From positions 1 to 64,000 of the forward strand of contig NZ_JAFLNM010000002.1 of NCBI RefSeq assembly GCF_017313275.1: DNA of 64,000 nt. Reading direction: 5' to 3'. This document shows, one piece after another, positions 6,352-14,857 of the stretch (its first letter is position 1; the number at the start of each line of letters is the position of its first letter). Below the pieces are notes generated by a model. That model saw nothing but the letters and a program-made list of their open reading frames with translations, made no database searches and was not told where the DNA came from. The position numbers and the translations under genes are program-made. The stretch comes from Flagellimonas profundi (lineage in GTDB: Bacteria; Bacteroidota; Bacteroidia; Flavobacteriales; Flavobacteriaceae).

Positions 6352-9210
6352 CTATCCTACGATATTCACAATCTTTCCTGGCACCACAATAACTTTTTTA
6401 GGTGTTCTTCCTCCCAACTGGGCCTGTGTTTTTTCGTGGGCCAAAACAGCAGCCTCGATTTCATCTTTGCTCATATCCAATGGCAACTCCAATTTAAAAC
6501 GCATTTTACCATTAAAAGATATCGGATACTCCTTACTGCTCTCTACCAAGTACTTTTCTTCAAACGTTGGGAATGGTGCTTCGGCAATAGAATCTGAATA
6601 ACCCAAATGACTCCAAAGCTCTTCGGCAATGTGAGGTGCATAAGGCGATACCAAAATGGCCAATGGTTCCAAAACAGCTTTGCTGGTACATTTTTGTGAG
6701 GTCAATTCGTTGACACAGATCATAAAGGTGGAAACCGAAGTATTGAACGAGAAGTTCTCGATGTCCTCCTCTACCTTTTTAATGGTCTTGTGCAAAGTTT
6801 TCAAATTATCGGCGGTGGGTTCCGCTTCGGCTCCGCTCAGCGACCCATTTGTATACAACTTCCAAAGTTTCTTTAAAAAGGAATGTACACCCGTAATTCC
6901 CGCCGTGTTCCAAGGTTTGGATTGCTCCAAAGGACCCAAGAACATTTCGTACAAACGAAGCGAATCCGCCCCGTACTCCTCACAAATGGCATCTGGGTTG
7001 ACGACATTATATTTGGATTTGGACATTTTTTCAACTTCGCGGCCAACAATGTATTTCCCATCTTCAAGAATGAATTCTGCATCTTTGTATTCTGGTTGCC
7101 ATTCCTTAAATGCCTCAATATCCAGCTCATCCGATGCATTCACCAAAGAAACATCTGCGTGAATAGGAACAACATTCCTACCAGCAATCAAACCTTTCGA
7201 ATACAATTTATTGGAATCCAGTTCTCGATACACAAAAGCACTTGTTCCCGTAATCATTCCTTGGTTGATCAACTTCTGGGCAAATTCGTCCTTGGGCACA
7301 TAACCCATATCGAACATAAACTTCTGCCAAAAGCGGGAATACAACAAGTGGCCCGTAGCGTGCTCGCTACCTCCTATATATAAATCGACATCCTGCCAAT
7401 AGTTGATGGCTTCTGGAGAGAAGATGGCCTCGTCGTTGCGTGGATCCATATACCTATTAAAGTATTGGGAACTTCCCGCCCAACCCGGCATCGTGTTCAA
7501 CTCCAAAGGAAATACATTTTCATTATCGATGAGCTCATTGCTAACTACTTCCGCCTTGAGGCGGTCCCAAGCCCAAGTAGTGGCGTTGCCCAATGGTGGC
7601 TCGCCCGTTTCCGTGGGAAGGTATTTCTCCACTTCGGGTAGTTTTAAAGGCAAATGTTCCAAATCTATCATTTGCGGCATACCATCCACATAATACACTG
7701 GAAAGGGTTCGCCCCAATAACGCTGACGACTAAATACGGCATCGCGTAAACGGTAGTTCACTTTCCCTTCGCCGTGCCCGATTTTTTCCAACTCGTTAAT
7801 GATTTTCTTCATCGCATCTTTATAAGGTAGACCGTTCAGAAAATCGGAGTTGGCAATTACCGTGGTTTCCTTATCGGCAAAAGCCTCTTCGGAAATATCC
7901 ACCCCTTCAAAAATGTTGGGGATAGCTATATTGTAATGTTTTGCAAAATCGTAATCGCGTTGGTCTCCACAGGGCACCGCCATTACGGCTCCCGTTCCGT
8001 AACTGGCCAAAACATAGTCCCCAATCCAAATGGGAATCGGTTCCTTGGTGAACGGATGCTCTGCATAAGCTCCAGTAAATACACCCGAAATGGTTTTCAC
8101 ATCGGCCATACGGTCACGCTCGGAACGTTTTGCCGTGGCTTCCACGTAAGCTTCTACTTCTGCTTTTTGCTCTGGAGTTGTGATTTTTGCCACCAATTCG
8201 TGCTCCGGTGCCAAGGTCATAAAACTTACCCCGAAAATGGTATCGGGACGGGTGGTGAAGACTTCAATTTGATCTGGGTGATTGAGCGAAGTCGAAACCA
8301 CATCTTCATCGCTTCGACTACGCTCAGCGTCCAATACATTAAAAGTAACCGATGCACCAACGGAACGTCCAATCCAGTTGGTTTGGGAATCTTTTAGTGG
8401 CTGTGGCCAATCAATTTTGTCCAATCCGTCCAACAAACGCTGTGCATATGCGGTAATGCGCATACTCCATTGCGTCATTTTTTTACGGACCACGGGATGA
8501 CCTCCACGCTCGGAAACACCATTCACGATTTCATCATTGGCCAAAACAGTACCTAAAGCAGGACACCAATTTACTTCGGTATCCGCCAAATAGGTCAATC
8601 TATATTTTAAGAGGATTTCTTGCTTTTCTGTGTCGGAATAACCATTCCAAGTTGCAGCATCAAAGCTTGGGGTGTCATCATCACAAGAAGCTTCAACATT
8701 GGCATTTCCTTCTTTTTCAAAAATGGAAACCAAACTGGAAATATTTTCCGCTTTATCGGATTTCTTATTGTACCATGCATTGAACAATTGGATAAAGATC
8801 CATTGTGTCCATTTGTAATATTGTGGATTGGAGGTACGTACTTCGCGGCTCCAATCAAAAGAAAAACCAAGCTGGTCTAATTGCTCACGGTACCTGTTAA
8901 TGTTGTTTTCCGTGGTAATTGCCGGATGCTGACCCGTTTGAATCGCATATTGCTCCGCTGGCAATCCGAAGGAATCGTAGCCCATGGGATGCAATACATT
9001 GAACCCTTTATGTCTTTTGTAACGCGAATAGATGTCCGTGGCAATGTATCCCAGCGGGTGCCCTACGTGCAACCCTGCCCCTGACGGGTAAGGGAACATC
9101 GACAATGCATAAAATTTAGGTTTATCCGAATCGTTGGATGCCTTAAAAGTTTCATTTTCTGCCCAATACTTCTGCCATTTGGCCTCAATCTCGCGGAAAT
9201 CGTAATTCAT
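6352..9210 (-). CDS. leuS: Leucyl-tRNA synthetase
   Basis: A 952-residue class I aminoacyl-tRNA synthetase that charges tRNA-Leu. HIGH-type motif HVGHPLGY at residues 48-55, CP1 editing domain with TTRPDTIFG near 318-326, WAGSS near residue 573, and KMSKSKYN in the C-terminal third, then anticodon-binding domain. It is longer than the usual 860-930 residues. Two of the extra stretches, around residues 294-310 and 788-796, are encoded by REP-like palindromic DNA kept in frame (see findings). A third insertion near residues 148-183, rich in acidic and Ser residues, precedes the zinc/editing region. The gene is divergent from ftsX. Confidence 0.97.
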   Translation of the reverse strand: MNYDFREIEAKWQKYWAENETFKASNDSDKPKFYALSMFPYPSGAGLHVGHPLGYIATDIYSRYKRHKGFNVLHPMGYDSFGLPAEQYAIQTGQHPAITTENNINRYREQLDQLGFSFDWSREVRTSNPQYYKWTQWIFIQLFNAWYNKKSDKAENISSLVSIFEKEGNANVEASCDDDTPSFDAATWNGYSDTEKQEILLKYRLTYLADTEVNWCPALGTVLANDEIVNGVSERGGHPVVRKKMTQWSMRITAYAQRLLDGLDKIDWPQPLKDSQTNWIGRSVGASVTFNVLDAERSRSDEDVVSTSLNHPDQIEVFTTRPDTIFGVSFMTLAPEHELVAKITTPEQKAEVEAYVEATAKRSERDRMADVKTISGVFTGAYAEHPFTKEPIPIWIGDYVLASYGTGAVMAVPCGDQRDYDFAKHYNIAIPNIFEGVDISEEAFADKETTVIANSDFLNGLPYKDAMKKIINELEKIGHGEGKVNYRLRDAVFSRQRYWGEPFPVYYVDGMPQMIDLEHLPLKLPEVEKYLPTETGEPPLGNATTWAWDRLKAEVVSNELIDNENVFPLELNTMPGWAGSSQYFNRYMDPRNDEAIFSPEAINYWQDVDLYIGGSEHATGHLLYSRFWQKFMFDMGYVPKDEFAQKLINQGMITGTSAFVYRELDSNKLYSKGLIAGRNVVPIHADVSLVNASDELDIEAFKEWQPEYKDAEFILEDGKYIVGREVEKMSKSKYNVVNPDAICEEYGADSLRLYEMFLGPLEQSKPWNTAGITGVHSFLKKLWKLYTNGSLSGAEAEPTADNLKTLHKTIKKVEEDIENFSFNTSVSTFMICVNELTSQKCTSKAVLEPLAILVSPYAPHIAEELWSHLGYSDSIAEAPFPTFEEKYLVESSKEYPISFNGKMRFKLELPLDMSKDEIEAAVLAHEKTQAQLGGRTPKKVIVVPGKIVNIVG
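6823..6846. repeat. REP-like segment inside leuS (C-terminal)
   Basis: GCTTCGGCTCCGCTCAGCG on the plus strand resembles the common GCTTCGACTNCGCTCAGC repeat unit; it encodes the LSGAEAEP region of LeuS in frame. Confidence 0.4.
8282..8327. repeat. REP doublet (inverted repeat) inside leuS
   Basis: TTGAGCGAAGTCGAA (8282-8296) and TTCGACTACGCTCAG (8313-8327) are inverted copies with one internal mismatch and one at the edge, separated by 16 bp. This is the layout of a REP doublet. It is translated in frame in leuS as about 15 extra residues (RSRSDEDVVSTSLNH) just before the editing-site threonine motif. Confidence 0.7.
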
Positions 9211-9299
9211 TGTTAATCTTGTTCAATTTCGTGTGCAAAAATAGGTTTAATCCCCTAAATACAATTTACTTTTCTATTTTTACGTACTGATTCTACTAT

Positions 9300-10178
9300 A
9301 TGAGCCAATATATTGAACGATATCAGCGTCGAAAACTGATTTCCTCCTACTTTTCCGTGGCTTTGAGCATTGCCTTGGTACTGTTTCTTTTAGGTGTTTT
9401 GGGCCTTTTGGTGCTCAACACCAAAAAATTAGCAGATCACTTTAAGGAGCAGATCACCATTTCAGTGTTTTTAAAGGACAATGCAAAACCTGTGGAAATA
9501 GATCAATTGCAGAAAAGTTTGGCCCTTGCGGAATACACGAAGTCGGCCGAGTACATTTCCAAAGAAGATGCGGCAGAGCAATACAGTGAGGATATTGGTG
9601 AGAATTTTGAAGAGTTTTTGGGCTACAACCCTCTAAAAAATTCCATTGATGTGAATTTGAAGGCAGATTTTGTCTCTTCCCAACAAATTGATGAGATAGC
9701 AGAGGAATTGGCAGCCAAGGCCTACGTGGACGAGGTGAGCTACGATAAACCCCTGATTTCACTACTCAACAACAATGCTCGGAAAATCAGTTTGTGGATA
9801 TTGGTGGCCAGCGCCATTTTTACGGTAATCGCAGTTTTGCTGATCAACAGTTCCATACGACTGTCCATCTATTCCAAAAGGTTTATCATTAAAACCATGC
9901 AGATGGTGGGCGCCACCAAAACCTTTATCCGAAGACCTTTTATATGGACCAACATTAAACTGGGCATGGTCGGAGCTGTAGTGGCATTGATCGGACTTGG
10001 CGTTTTAGTATACTATATCGATAAAAACTTCCCCGAACTGAATCTTTTGCAAGATTATATTGTTCTCATCATTTTATTCGTTAGCGTATTTGGTTTGGGC
10101 GTTATTATTTCCTGGGCCAGCACCCATTTTGCGACACAACGCTTTTTAAACCTGAGAACGGACGATCTTTATTATTAA
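9300..10178 (+). CDS. ftsX: Cell division protein FtsX
   Basis: A 292-residue FtsX permease, partner of the ATPase FtsE, which activates periplasmic peptidoglycan hydrolases at the septum. Topology is standard: transmembrane helix 1 at about 20-42, an extracellular PLD/FtsX domain at 45-160, then three helices near 165-187, 218-240 and 255-277, with a cytoplasmic loop MQMVGATKTFIRRPF between the second and third that contacts FtsE. ftsE is not in the window. It heads a run of same-strand genes (DUF3098, uppP, truB) spaced by 0-30 bp. Confidence 0.93.
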   Translation: MSQYIERYQRRKLISSYFSVALSIALVLFLLGVLGLLVLNTKKLADHFKEQITISVFLKDNAKPVEIDQLQKSLALAEYTKSAEYISKEDAAEQYSEDIGENFEEFLGYNPLKNSIDVNLKADFVSSQQIDEIAEELAAKAYVDEVSYDKPLISLLNNNARKISLWILVASAIFTVIAVLLINSSIRLSIYSKRFIIKTMQMVGATKTFIRRPFIWTNIKLGMVGAVVALIGLGVLVYYIDKNFPELNLLQDYIVLIILFVSVFGLGVIISWASTHFATQRFLNLRTDDLYY

Positions 10179-10187
10179 CTTTGCAGC

Positions 10188-10454
10188 ATGAGCAAGAAAA
10201 ACAACAACGGTCAAAAACCGGCCAAAGAGTTTGTTTTCCAAAAGAAAAACTATCTCTTTCTATTTATAGGTATTGCCTTTATTGCCCTCGGGTTTATTTT
10301 GATGAGTGGTGGCGGAAGCGACGACCCAGAAGTATTCAACCCCGAGATATACAATTTTAGAAGAATTCGTCTTGCACCGACCTTGATTCTTATCGGTCTT
10401 GGCATTCAGGTTTACGCCATTTTGTTGAATCCCCACAAGAAAAAGAAGGAATAA
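10188..10454 (+). CDS. DUF3098 membrane protein
   Basis: An 88-residue protein of the DUF3098 family, found almost only in Bacteroidota. A basic N-terminus (residues 1-20) is followed by a transmembrane helix (about 22-42), a short loop with SGGGSDDPEVFNPEIYNFRR, and a second helix (about 60-80) with a basic tail KKKKE. Function unknown. It lies 9 bp after ftsX and its stop codon is directly adjacent to the uppP start, so a role in envelope growth or division is plausible from context only. A TAACTTTG element overlaps the end of ftsX at 10176-10183. Confidence 0.85.
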   Translation: MSKKNNNGQKPAKEFVFQKKNYLFLFIGIAFIALGFILMSGGGSDDPEVFNPEIYNFRRIRLAPTLILIGLGIQVYAILLNPHKKKKE

Positions 10455-11249
10455 TTGGAATTAATTGACGCCATAATCCTTGGAATTATTCAGGGATTGA
10501 CCGAATTTTTACCTGTTTCCTCCAGCGGTCACTTGGAATTGGGAAAAGCAATTTTGGGAGCGCAGGCCGTTCCCGAAGAGAGTTTATTGTTCACGGTAGT
10601 GCTCCATTTTGCAACCGCGTTAAGTACCTTGGTGGTATTCCGCAAAGATGTTTATGGCATTCTGAAAGGCTTATTTCAGTTTAAATGGAACGAGGAAACC
10701 CAATTTTCTTTAAAAATCATCATCTCCATGATTCCTGCTGCTTTGGTAGGTCTTTTTTTGAATGACTTTATAGAAGTGTTTTTTGATGAGGCCATTGTGA
10801 TTGTTGGAATTATGTTGGTGATCACAGCATTTTTGCTGTATTTGGCAGATTTGGCCAAGACCACCGATAAAAATGTATCGTTCCGCAGTGCTTTTGCCAT
10901 CGGAATGGCTCAGGCTGTTGCCATATTGCCCGGTATTTCCCGAAGTGGGGCAACCATTTCTGCCGCCGTCCTTTTGGGAGTTGACAAAACAAAATCGGCC
11001 CGTTTTTCCTTTTTGATGGTGGTTCCGCTTATCTTGGGCAAAGTGGCCAAAGATTTGATGGGCGGAGAGATTTCTTTTCAAGGGGACCAGGCCGTGGCCA
11101 TGGGTGCAGGATTTGCTGCTGCCTTTATCGCTGGACTTGCTGCATGTACCTGGATGATCAAACTGGTACGCCAAAGCAAGCTTACCTATTTTGCCATTTA
11201 CTGTTTGATTGTGGGCCTAATCGCCCTTGCTTGGAGCATTTGGGGATAG
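10455..11249 (+). CDS. uppP: Undecaprenyl-diphosphatase
   Basis: A 264-residue UppP/BacA integral membrane phosphatase that recycles undecaprenyl pyrophosphate to the lipid carrier for peptidoglycan and O-antigen. The two family motifs are present: a Glu-rich region with GLTEFLPVSSSGHLEL at residues 14-29 and LPGISRSGATIS near residue 158. About eight hydrophobic helices. The start is TTG immediately after the TAA of the preceding gene (10452-10454); the next in-frame Met would delete the first motif, so translational coupling with DUF3098 is likely. Confidence 0.95.
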   Translation: MELIDAIILGIIQGLTEFLPVSSSGHLELGKAILGAQAVPEESLLFTVVLHFATALSTLVVFRKDVYGILKGLFQFKWNEETQFSLKIIISMIPAALVGLFLNDFIEVFFDEAIVIVGIMLVITAFLLYLADLAKTTDKNVSFRSAFAIGMAQAVAILPGISRSGATISAAVLLGVDKTKSARFSFLMVVPLILGKVAKDLMGGEISFQGDQAVAMGAGFAAAFIAGLAACTWMIKLVRQSKLTYFAIYCLIVGLIALAWSIWG

Positions 11250-11262
11250 ATCAGTATATTTG
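11231..11262 (+). promoter_or_regulatory. Promoter of truB
   Basis: TTGG at 11231 and TATATTTG at 11255-11262 fit the Bacteroidota -33/-7 pattern with a 20-21 bp spacer. It overlaps the end of uppP and would give a leader of about 12 bases before the TTG start at 11280. Confidence 0.6.
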
Positions 11263-11279
11263 CCCCAAACCCCAAGTTT

Positions 11280-11984
11280 TTGAACACCAAAGAAGATTTT
11301 TTAAACGGTCAAATCCTGTTAATTGACAAACCGCTGGAATGGACTTCGTTCCAAGCGGTGAACGCACTTAAATGGGCCATTCGTAAAAAATTTGACCTCA
11401 AAAAGATAAAAATCGGCCATGCAGGAACATTGGACCCCTTGGCCACAGGTCTATTGATAATCTGCACCGGAAAATTCACTAAAAAAATTCCAGAGTTGCA
11501 AGGACAGGTAAAAGAATATACCGGAACGTTCACGTTGGGTGCCACTACACCTTCTTATGATTTGGAGACTGAAGTGAACGAGACCTTTCCGACCGAACAC
11601 ATTACGGATGCATCCATCAAAGAAGCCACAACGAAATTCTTGGGCGAAATTGATCAAGTACCTCCCATTTTTTCAGCCCTAAAAAAAGATGGCAAGCGAT
11701 TGTACGAACTTGCCCGTGAAGGCAAACAAGTCGAAATAAAATCAAGAAAAATAGAAATCCTGGAATTTGAGATTACCCGGACCGAACTCCCCAAAGTGGG
11801 CTTTCGGGTCGTGTGCAGTAAAGGGACCTACATCCGTTCCTTAGCGCACGATTTTGGGAAAGCTTTGGGCTCTGGAGCCTATTTATCCGAGCTCCGAAGA
11901 ACCAAAATAGGGGATTTCAACGTAAATAATGCCACAAGCCCCAATGTTTTCAAGGAAAAGCTTGAAGCAAGTACCTCGACATAG
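11280..11984 (+). CDS. truB: tRNA pseudouridine(55) synthase
   Basis: A 234-residue TruB that makes pseudouridine 55 in the T-loop of tRNAs. The catalytic aspartate is in [14 protein letters not shown] (residues 44-57); [19 protein letters not shown] and the C-terminal [18 protein letters not shown] block also match. It lacks the C-terminal PUA domain of the E. coli enzyme, normal for this phylum. The start codon is TTG at 11280, with LIDKP close behind as in homologues. Confidence 0.94.
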   Translation: MNTKEDFLNGQILLIDKPLEWTSFQAVNALKWAIRKKFDLKKIKIGHAGTLDPLATGLLIICTGKFTKKIPELQGQVKEYTGTFTLGATTPSYDLETEVNETFPTEHITDASIKEATTKFLGEIDQVPPIFSALKKDGKRLYELAREGKQVEIKSRKIEILEFEITRTELPKVGFRVVCSKGTYIRSLAHDFGKALGSGAYLSELRRTKIGDFNVNNATSPNVFKEKLEASTST

Positions 11985-12000
11985 GAAAGTTGGGATAAAA

Positions 12001-12008
12001 TATTTTTG
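12001..12008 (+). promoter_or_regulatory. -7 element of the TonB-like gene
   Basis: TATTTTTG matches TAnnTTTG. It covers the TTG at 12006 that could be read as a start codon, which argues for the ATG at 12033 as the real start. No good -33 element is seen. Confidence 0.4.
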
Positions 12009-12032
12009 AAAAAAAGCGGTTATAGTAAAACC

Positions 12033-12752
12033 ATGAACTTAAATAAGAGCCAGTTATCACTTTTGATTACTTTCTTCTCTATGTCCATAGTGATTTTATT
12101 GTTGTTCAATATTCACTTAGGAGGCATACAAGAGGATGAATACGTCATTGAAATGAGCTTGGCCGATGAAGATATTGAAAAACTTCTAGAAGAGGAAGAG
12201 GAACGATTGGAAGAAATGGAGGCCGCCAACGACCCCATTAAGAGCCACATGGCCGTGAATCAAACAGCCAAACCGAGTGTTGGTAATCCCGAACCTTTAA
12301 AAACTTTGGAAGAGCTCTTGGAAGAAAGGGCCATGAGCAGCGAAACAGGCGAATATGCCGACAACTCTGCTTTTGAAGAACAATTGAAGCAATTACGGGC
12401 CCAACGGGATGAGAAAAAGGAAAAATTGGGCGAACGCGATGCCCAAAAAGAAGAGTTTACCGACTATTTAAAAGACAGGCGCACCAGTATTTCCTATTCC
12501 TTAGTGGATAGAAATGCATATTATTTACCACCTCCTATCTACACCTGTATAGAAGGCGGTAAGGTTGTTGTCAATATTTCGGTGGACGACAATGGTTATG
12601 TTACCGAAGCAAGCTTTAACGACAAAAGTTCCGGAACGGACAACGGTTGTTTGGTGGACAATGCAATAGCCTATGCTTTAAAGGCGCGTTTTAGTCCAGA
12701 TTCCAAGGTATCGCAAATTGGAACAATCACCTATTTATTCCAGAGCAAGTAA
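12033..12752 (+). CDS. TonB-like energy transducer/periplasmic protein
   Basis: A 239-residue protein with an N-terminal membrane anchor (about residues 10-28), a long acidic, Glu/Leu-rich coiled-coil spacer (about 40-140) and a C-terminal TonB-type domain (VVVNISVDDNGYVTEASF, then ALKARFSPD and GTITYLF). It differs from classical TonB in lacking a Pro-rich spacer. It could energise an outer membrane receptor, but no exbB/exbD is nearby. ATG at 12033 is preferred over the TTG at 12006. The last 18 bp overlap the convergent thioredoxin-like gene. Confidence 0.75.
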   Translation: MNLNKSQLSLLITFFSMSIVILLLFNIHLGGIQEDEYVIEMSLADEDIEKLLEEEEERLEEMEAANDPIKSHMAVNQTAKPSVGNPEPLKTLEELLEERAMSSETGEYADNSAFEEQLKQLRAQRDEKKEKLGERDAQKEEFTDYLKDRRTSISYSLVDRNAYYLPPPIYTCIEGGKVVVNISVDDNGYVTEASFNDKSSGTDNGCLVDNAIAYALKARFSPDSKVSQIGTITYLFQSK

Positions 12753-13355
12753 TTTTAGGATATCCTCCAGAATATTTTGCCCTTTGTTTTTATTGTACCA
12801 AACTTGAAGCTCTTGTTTGAACTCATCGGTCAATTTACCGTGTTCCCTTTTGCAATCTTCCACCATTTGAGTGGCAATACTTGGTCTTGGGCCCCACTCG
12901 CCGATAATTTCATCATCAGCTTTGTCCAAAACAATCATTTTAGGAATGGAACGGGCGCCTTTGGTAAGGAAGGTATCCATCAAATCCAGACTTTCATCCC
13001 GCAGAACAACTTTTAGGGTTATGTTCGGGCTTGCTTCTGCAATTTTGTTCATGATGGGCAAACTTGCCGCCGCATCTCCACACCAGCTTTCGGTGAGCAC
13101 CAAGAACACAAGCTCTCTGTCCAAGGAATCCAACTTTTGTTGTACCTCATCGTTGATTTTAAACGTTTTTTCCCACCGCACCATTCGGCGGTCACCAAGC
13201 TTGGTATAATTGACCATAGCTTCAGATTGGTTTGAACCCGTGGACTTACCCATTATCGCCAGTTGACGAACCAATTCAAGGTATTTCGGATAATCCATTG
13301 CCTTTGTTATGTACTCCTGTACCAATTCCAACCTGTTGCTCTCCAATACTTCCAT
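12735..13355 (-). CDS. Thioredoxin-like protein with a single active-site Cys
   Basis: A 206-residue thioredoxin-fold protein (Thioredoxin_9-like). The usual WCxxC is reduced to ESWCGDAAAS near residues 89-98, so the second Cys is lost; the cis-Pro loop ARSIPKMIVLD is present. It has no signal peptide and is likely cytosolic. With one Cys it may act like a monothiol redox protein or bind another ligand. The frame is open up to 13412, but the ATG at 13355 is the first Met in a sequence resembling homologues. It ends inside the convergent TonB-like gene. Confidence 0.8.
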   Translation of the reverse strand: MEVLESNRLELVQEYITKAMDYPKYLELVRQLAIMGKSTGSNQSEAMVNYTKLGDRRMVRWEKTFKINDEVQQKLDSLDRELVFLVLTESWCGDAAASLPIMNKIAEASPNITLKVVLRDESLDLMDTFLTKGARSIPKMIVLDKADDEIIGEWGPRPSIATQMVEDCKREHGKLTDEFKQELQVWYNKNKGQNILEDILKLLALE

Positions 13356-13435
13356 AAAATTGTTTTTGCAAAAGTACCCAGGGCAATCTGCCCAATAGGT
13401 GACTTTTATCATTGGTAGTTTTTACAAGATATTCC

Positions 13436-14857
13436 TTACAGTGCTTTTGGGTTTATGGCCAAGCTCTTGAACAACATGGCCTTGGTGTAGAAAAATTTAT
13501 TCTGCATTTCGTTTTGCTTCAGATAAGCATCGATGAGCTTGCTCTCCCTAGAATTGATCAAAAACAGGGAACTCTCCCCAAAACTGAACTTTCTTTCCTC
13601 AGCTTCCAACATCGTGGTATAATCCTTTACAATATTGGTTATCAACTGGTTTTGTTCGGTAAAGGAATCCAATTCATTATAAATGGCGATGACCTTATTC
13701 TGTATTTCTATCTGCGCGTTGTCCCTTTCGTATTCGGCATCCCTGAGTTTAAACTTGGCCAATTTTAAATCTCCTCGCTCTTTTCTGAGAAAAATGGGCA
13801 TCTGCAGACTTAACCCTGCTTTGTAGTTCTCGGTTACAAAAGAGTTGATGTATTCTGGTGTTTCTGTGATAAAATTATATTCGGCCTCCAATTTTGGAAG
13901 CAGTTTGTTGGCCTTAAGTCTCTTGTCAACGGTAAGTCCTTCAATTTTATAGTCCAAGGATATGAGTTTAGGATGTGTTTCCAAATTGAAACTATCCAAA
14001 GGCACTCCTTCTATCTCCAAGGTCGAGTTGATGTCCATTTCCGGCTCTAAATTAGGGCTTACACCAGGCTGAAGCTCAACGGGCACATCCTCGATCCACA
14101 AAAAATTACTGAGTTCCAATGATTTTTTCATCAATTTCACCTTTGCCTGCTGATAGCCCAAATCTCTGTTTCGAACGGCAATTTTTGCCTCTACGGTATC
14201 AATCATGGCAATATCCCCTGCCAAGGCGCTCTCCTTTATCCCCTGAAAACGAATTTCCGCATTTTCCAAAAAATCTTTATACACTTCAGCATCCCGATAA
14301 GCCTTCAACCAATCAAAATAGGCCAATGATGCATTGTAAAGCACTTGGTTTACCTGTAGGTCTTGATCGGCTTTGGTCTGCTCCCTGAACAATTTGGCTT
14401 TTCGTAAAGTGGCCATACGCTCGTTGATCCAAAATCCTTGTAAAACGGACATGGAAACCCCTGCGCTGTACAAACCATCTTGAGGCAAGGTTTCGTCCGG
14501 GTTAATGAAAGTTCCTTCATCTTGCTGAAAATTCCCCTTGAACTCTATACCGAACCAGGTCGGAACCTTGAAAGTGGCATTTAATCGGTCCCAATATTGG
14601 GTTCCCTTAAACTCCTTTCTATCAAAATCCACTTCAACCTTTGGGTCAAAACCTCCCCTGGCCCTCATAAGTTCCGCCTGCCCTATGGCAATGTTCAACT
14701 GGGCCTGTTTGGCAACGGGGTGGTACTTTTTTACATAACCCAGGTACTCCTTAAACCCAAGCACAGAGGAATCTTGCTGAGCGTAAAAAAGGCTTACAGT
14801 AAAGAAAAAGAGGGTACAAAATAAAAGTAATCTTCTATTTCTTTGCGCCATCTGCAC
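13436..14857 (-). CDS. TolC family outer membrane protein
   Basis: A 473-residue outer membrane efflux channel subunit with a signal peptide (residues 1-27, ending near FYAQQ) and two long helical repeats typical of TolC (about 30-240 and 260-465). It would form the trimeric exit duct for the HlyD and ABC proteins encoded just upstream. Its start overlaps the end of the HlyD gene by 23 bp, so the genes are translationally linked. Substrate unknown. Confidence 0.87.
   Translation of the reverse strand: MQMAQRNRRLLLFCTLFFFTVSLFYAQQDSSVLGFKEYLGYVKKYHPVAKQAQLNIAIGQAELMRARGGFDPKVEVDFDRKEFKGTQYWDRLNATFKVPTWFGIEFKGNFQQDEGTFINPDETLPQDGLYSAGVSMSVLQGFWINERMATLRKAKLFREQTKADQDLQVNQVLYNASLAYFDWLKAYRDAEVYKDFLENAEIRFQGIKESALAGDIAMIDTVEAKIAVRNRDLGYQQAKVKLMKKSLELSNFLWIEDVPVELQPGVSPNLEPEMDINSTLEIEGVPLDSFNLETHPKLISLDYKIEGLTVDKRLKANKLLPKLEAEYNFITETPEYINSFVTENYKAGLSLQMPIFLRKERGDLKLAKFKLRDAEYERDNAQIEIQNKVIAIYNELDSFTEQNQLITNIVKDYTTMLEAEERKFSFGESSLFLINSRESKLIDAYLKQNEMQNKFFYTKAMLFKSLAINPKAL

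Noticed and set aside
6883-7383. 166-residue plus-strand frame inside leuS
   Set aside because: Shadow of leuS; no start context and no family resemblance.
7548-7566. CCGCC-TTGA-GGCGG palindrome in leuS
   Set aside because: It codes for a conserved part of LeuS and is short; likely chance.
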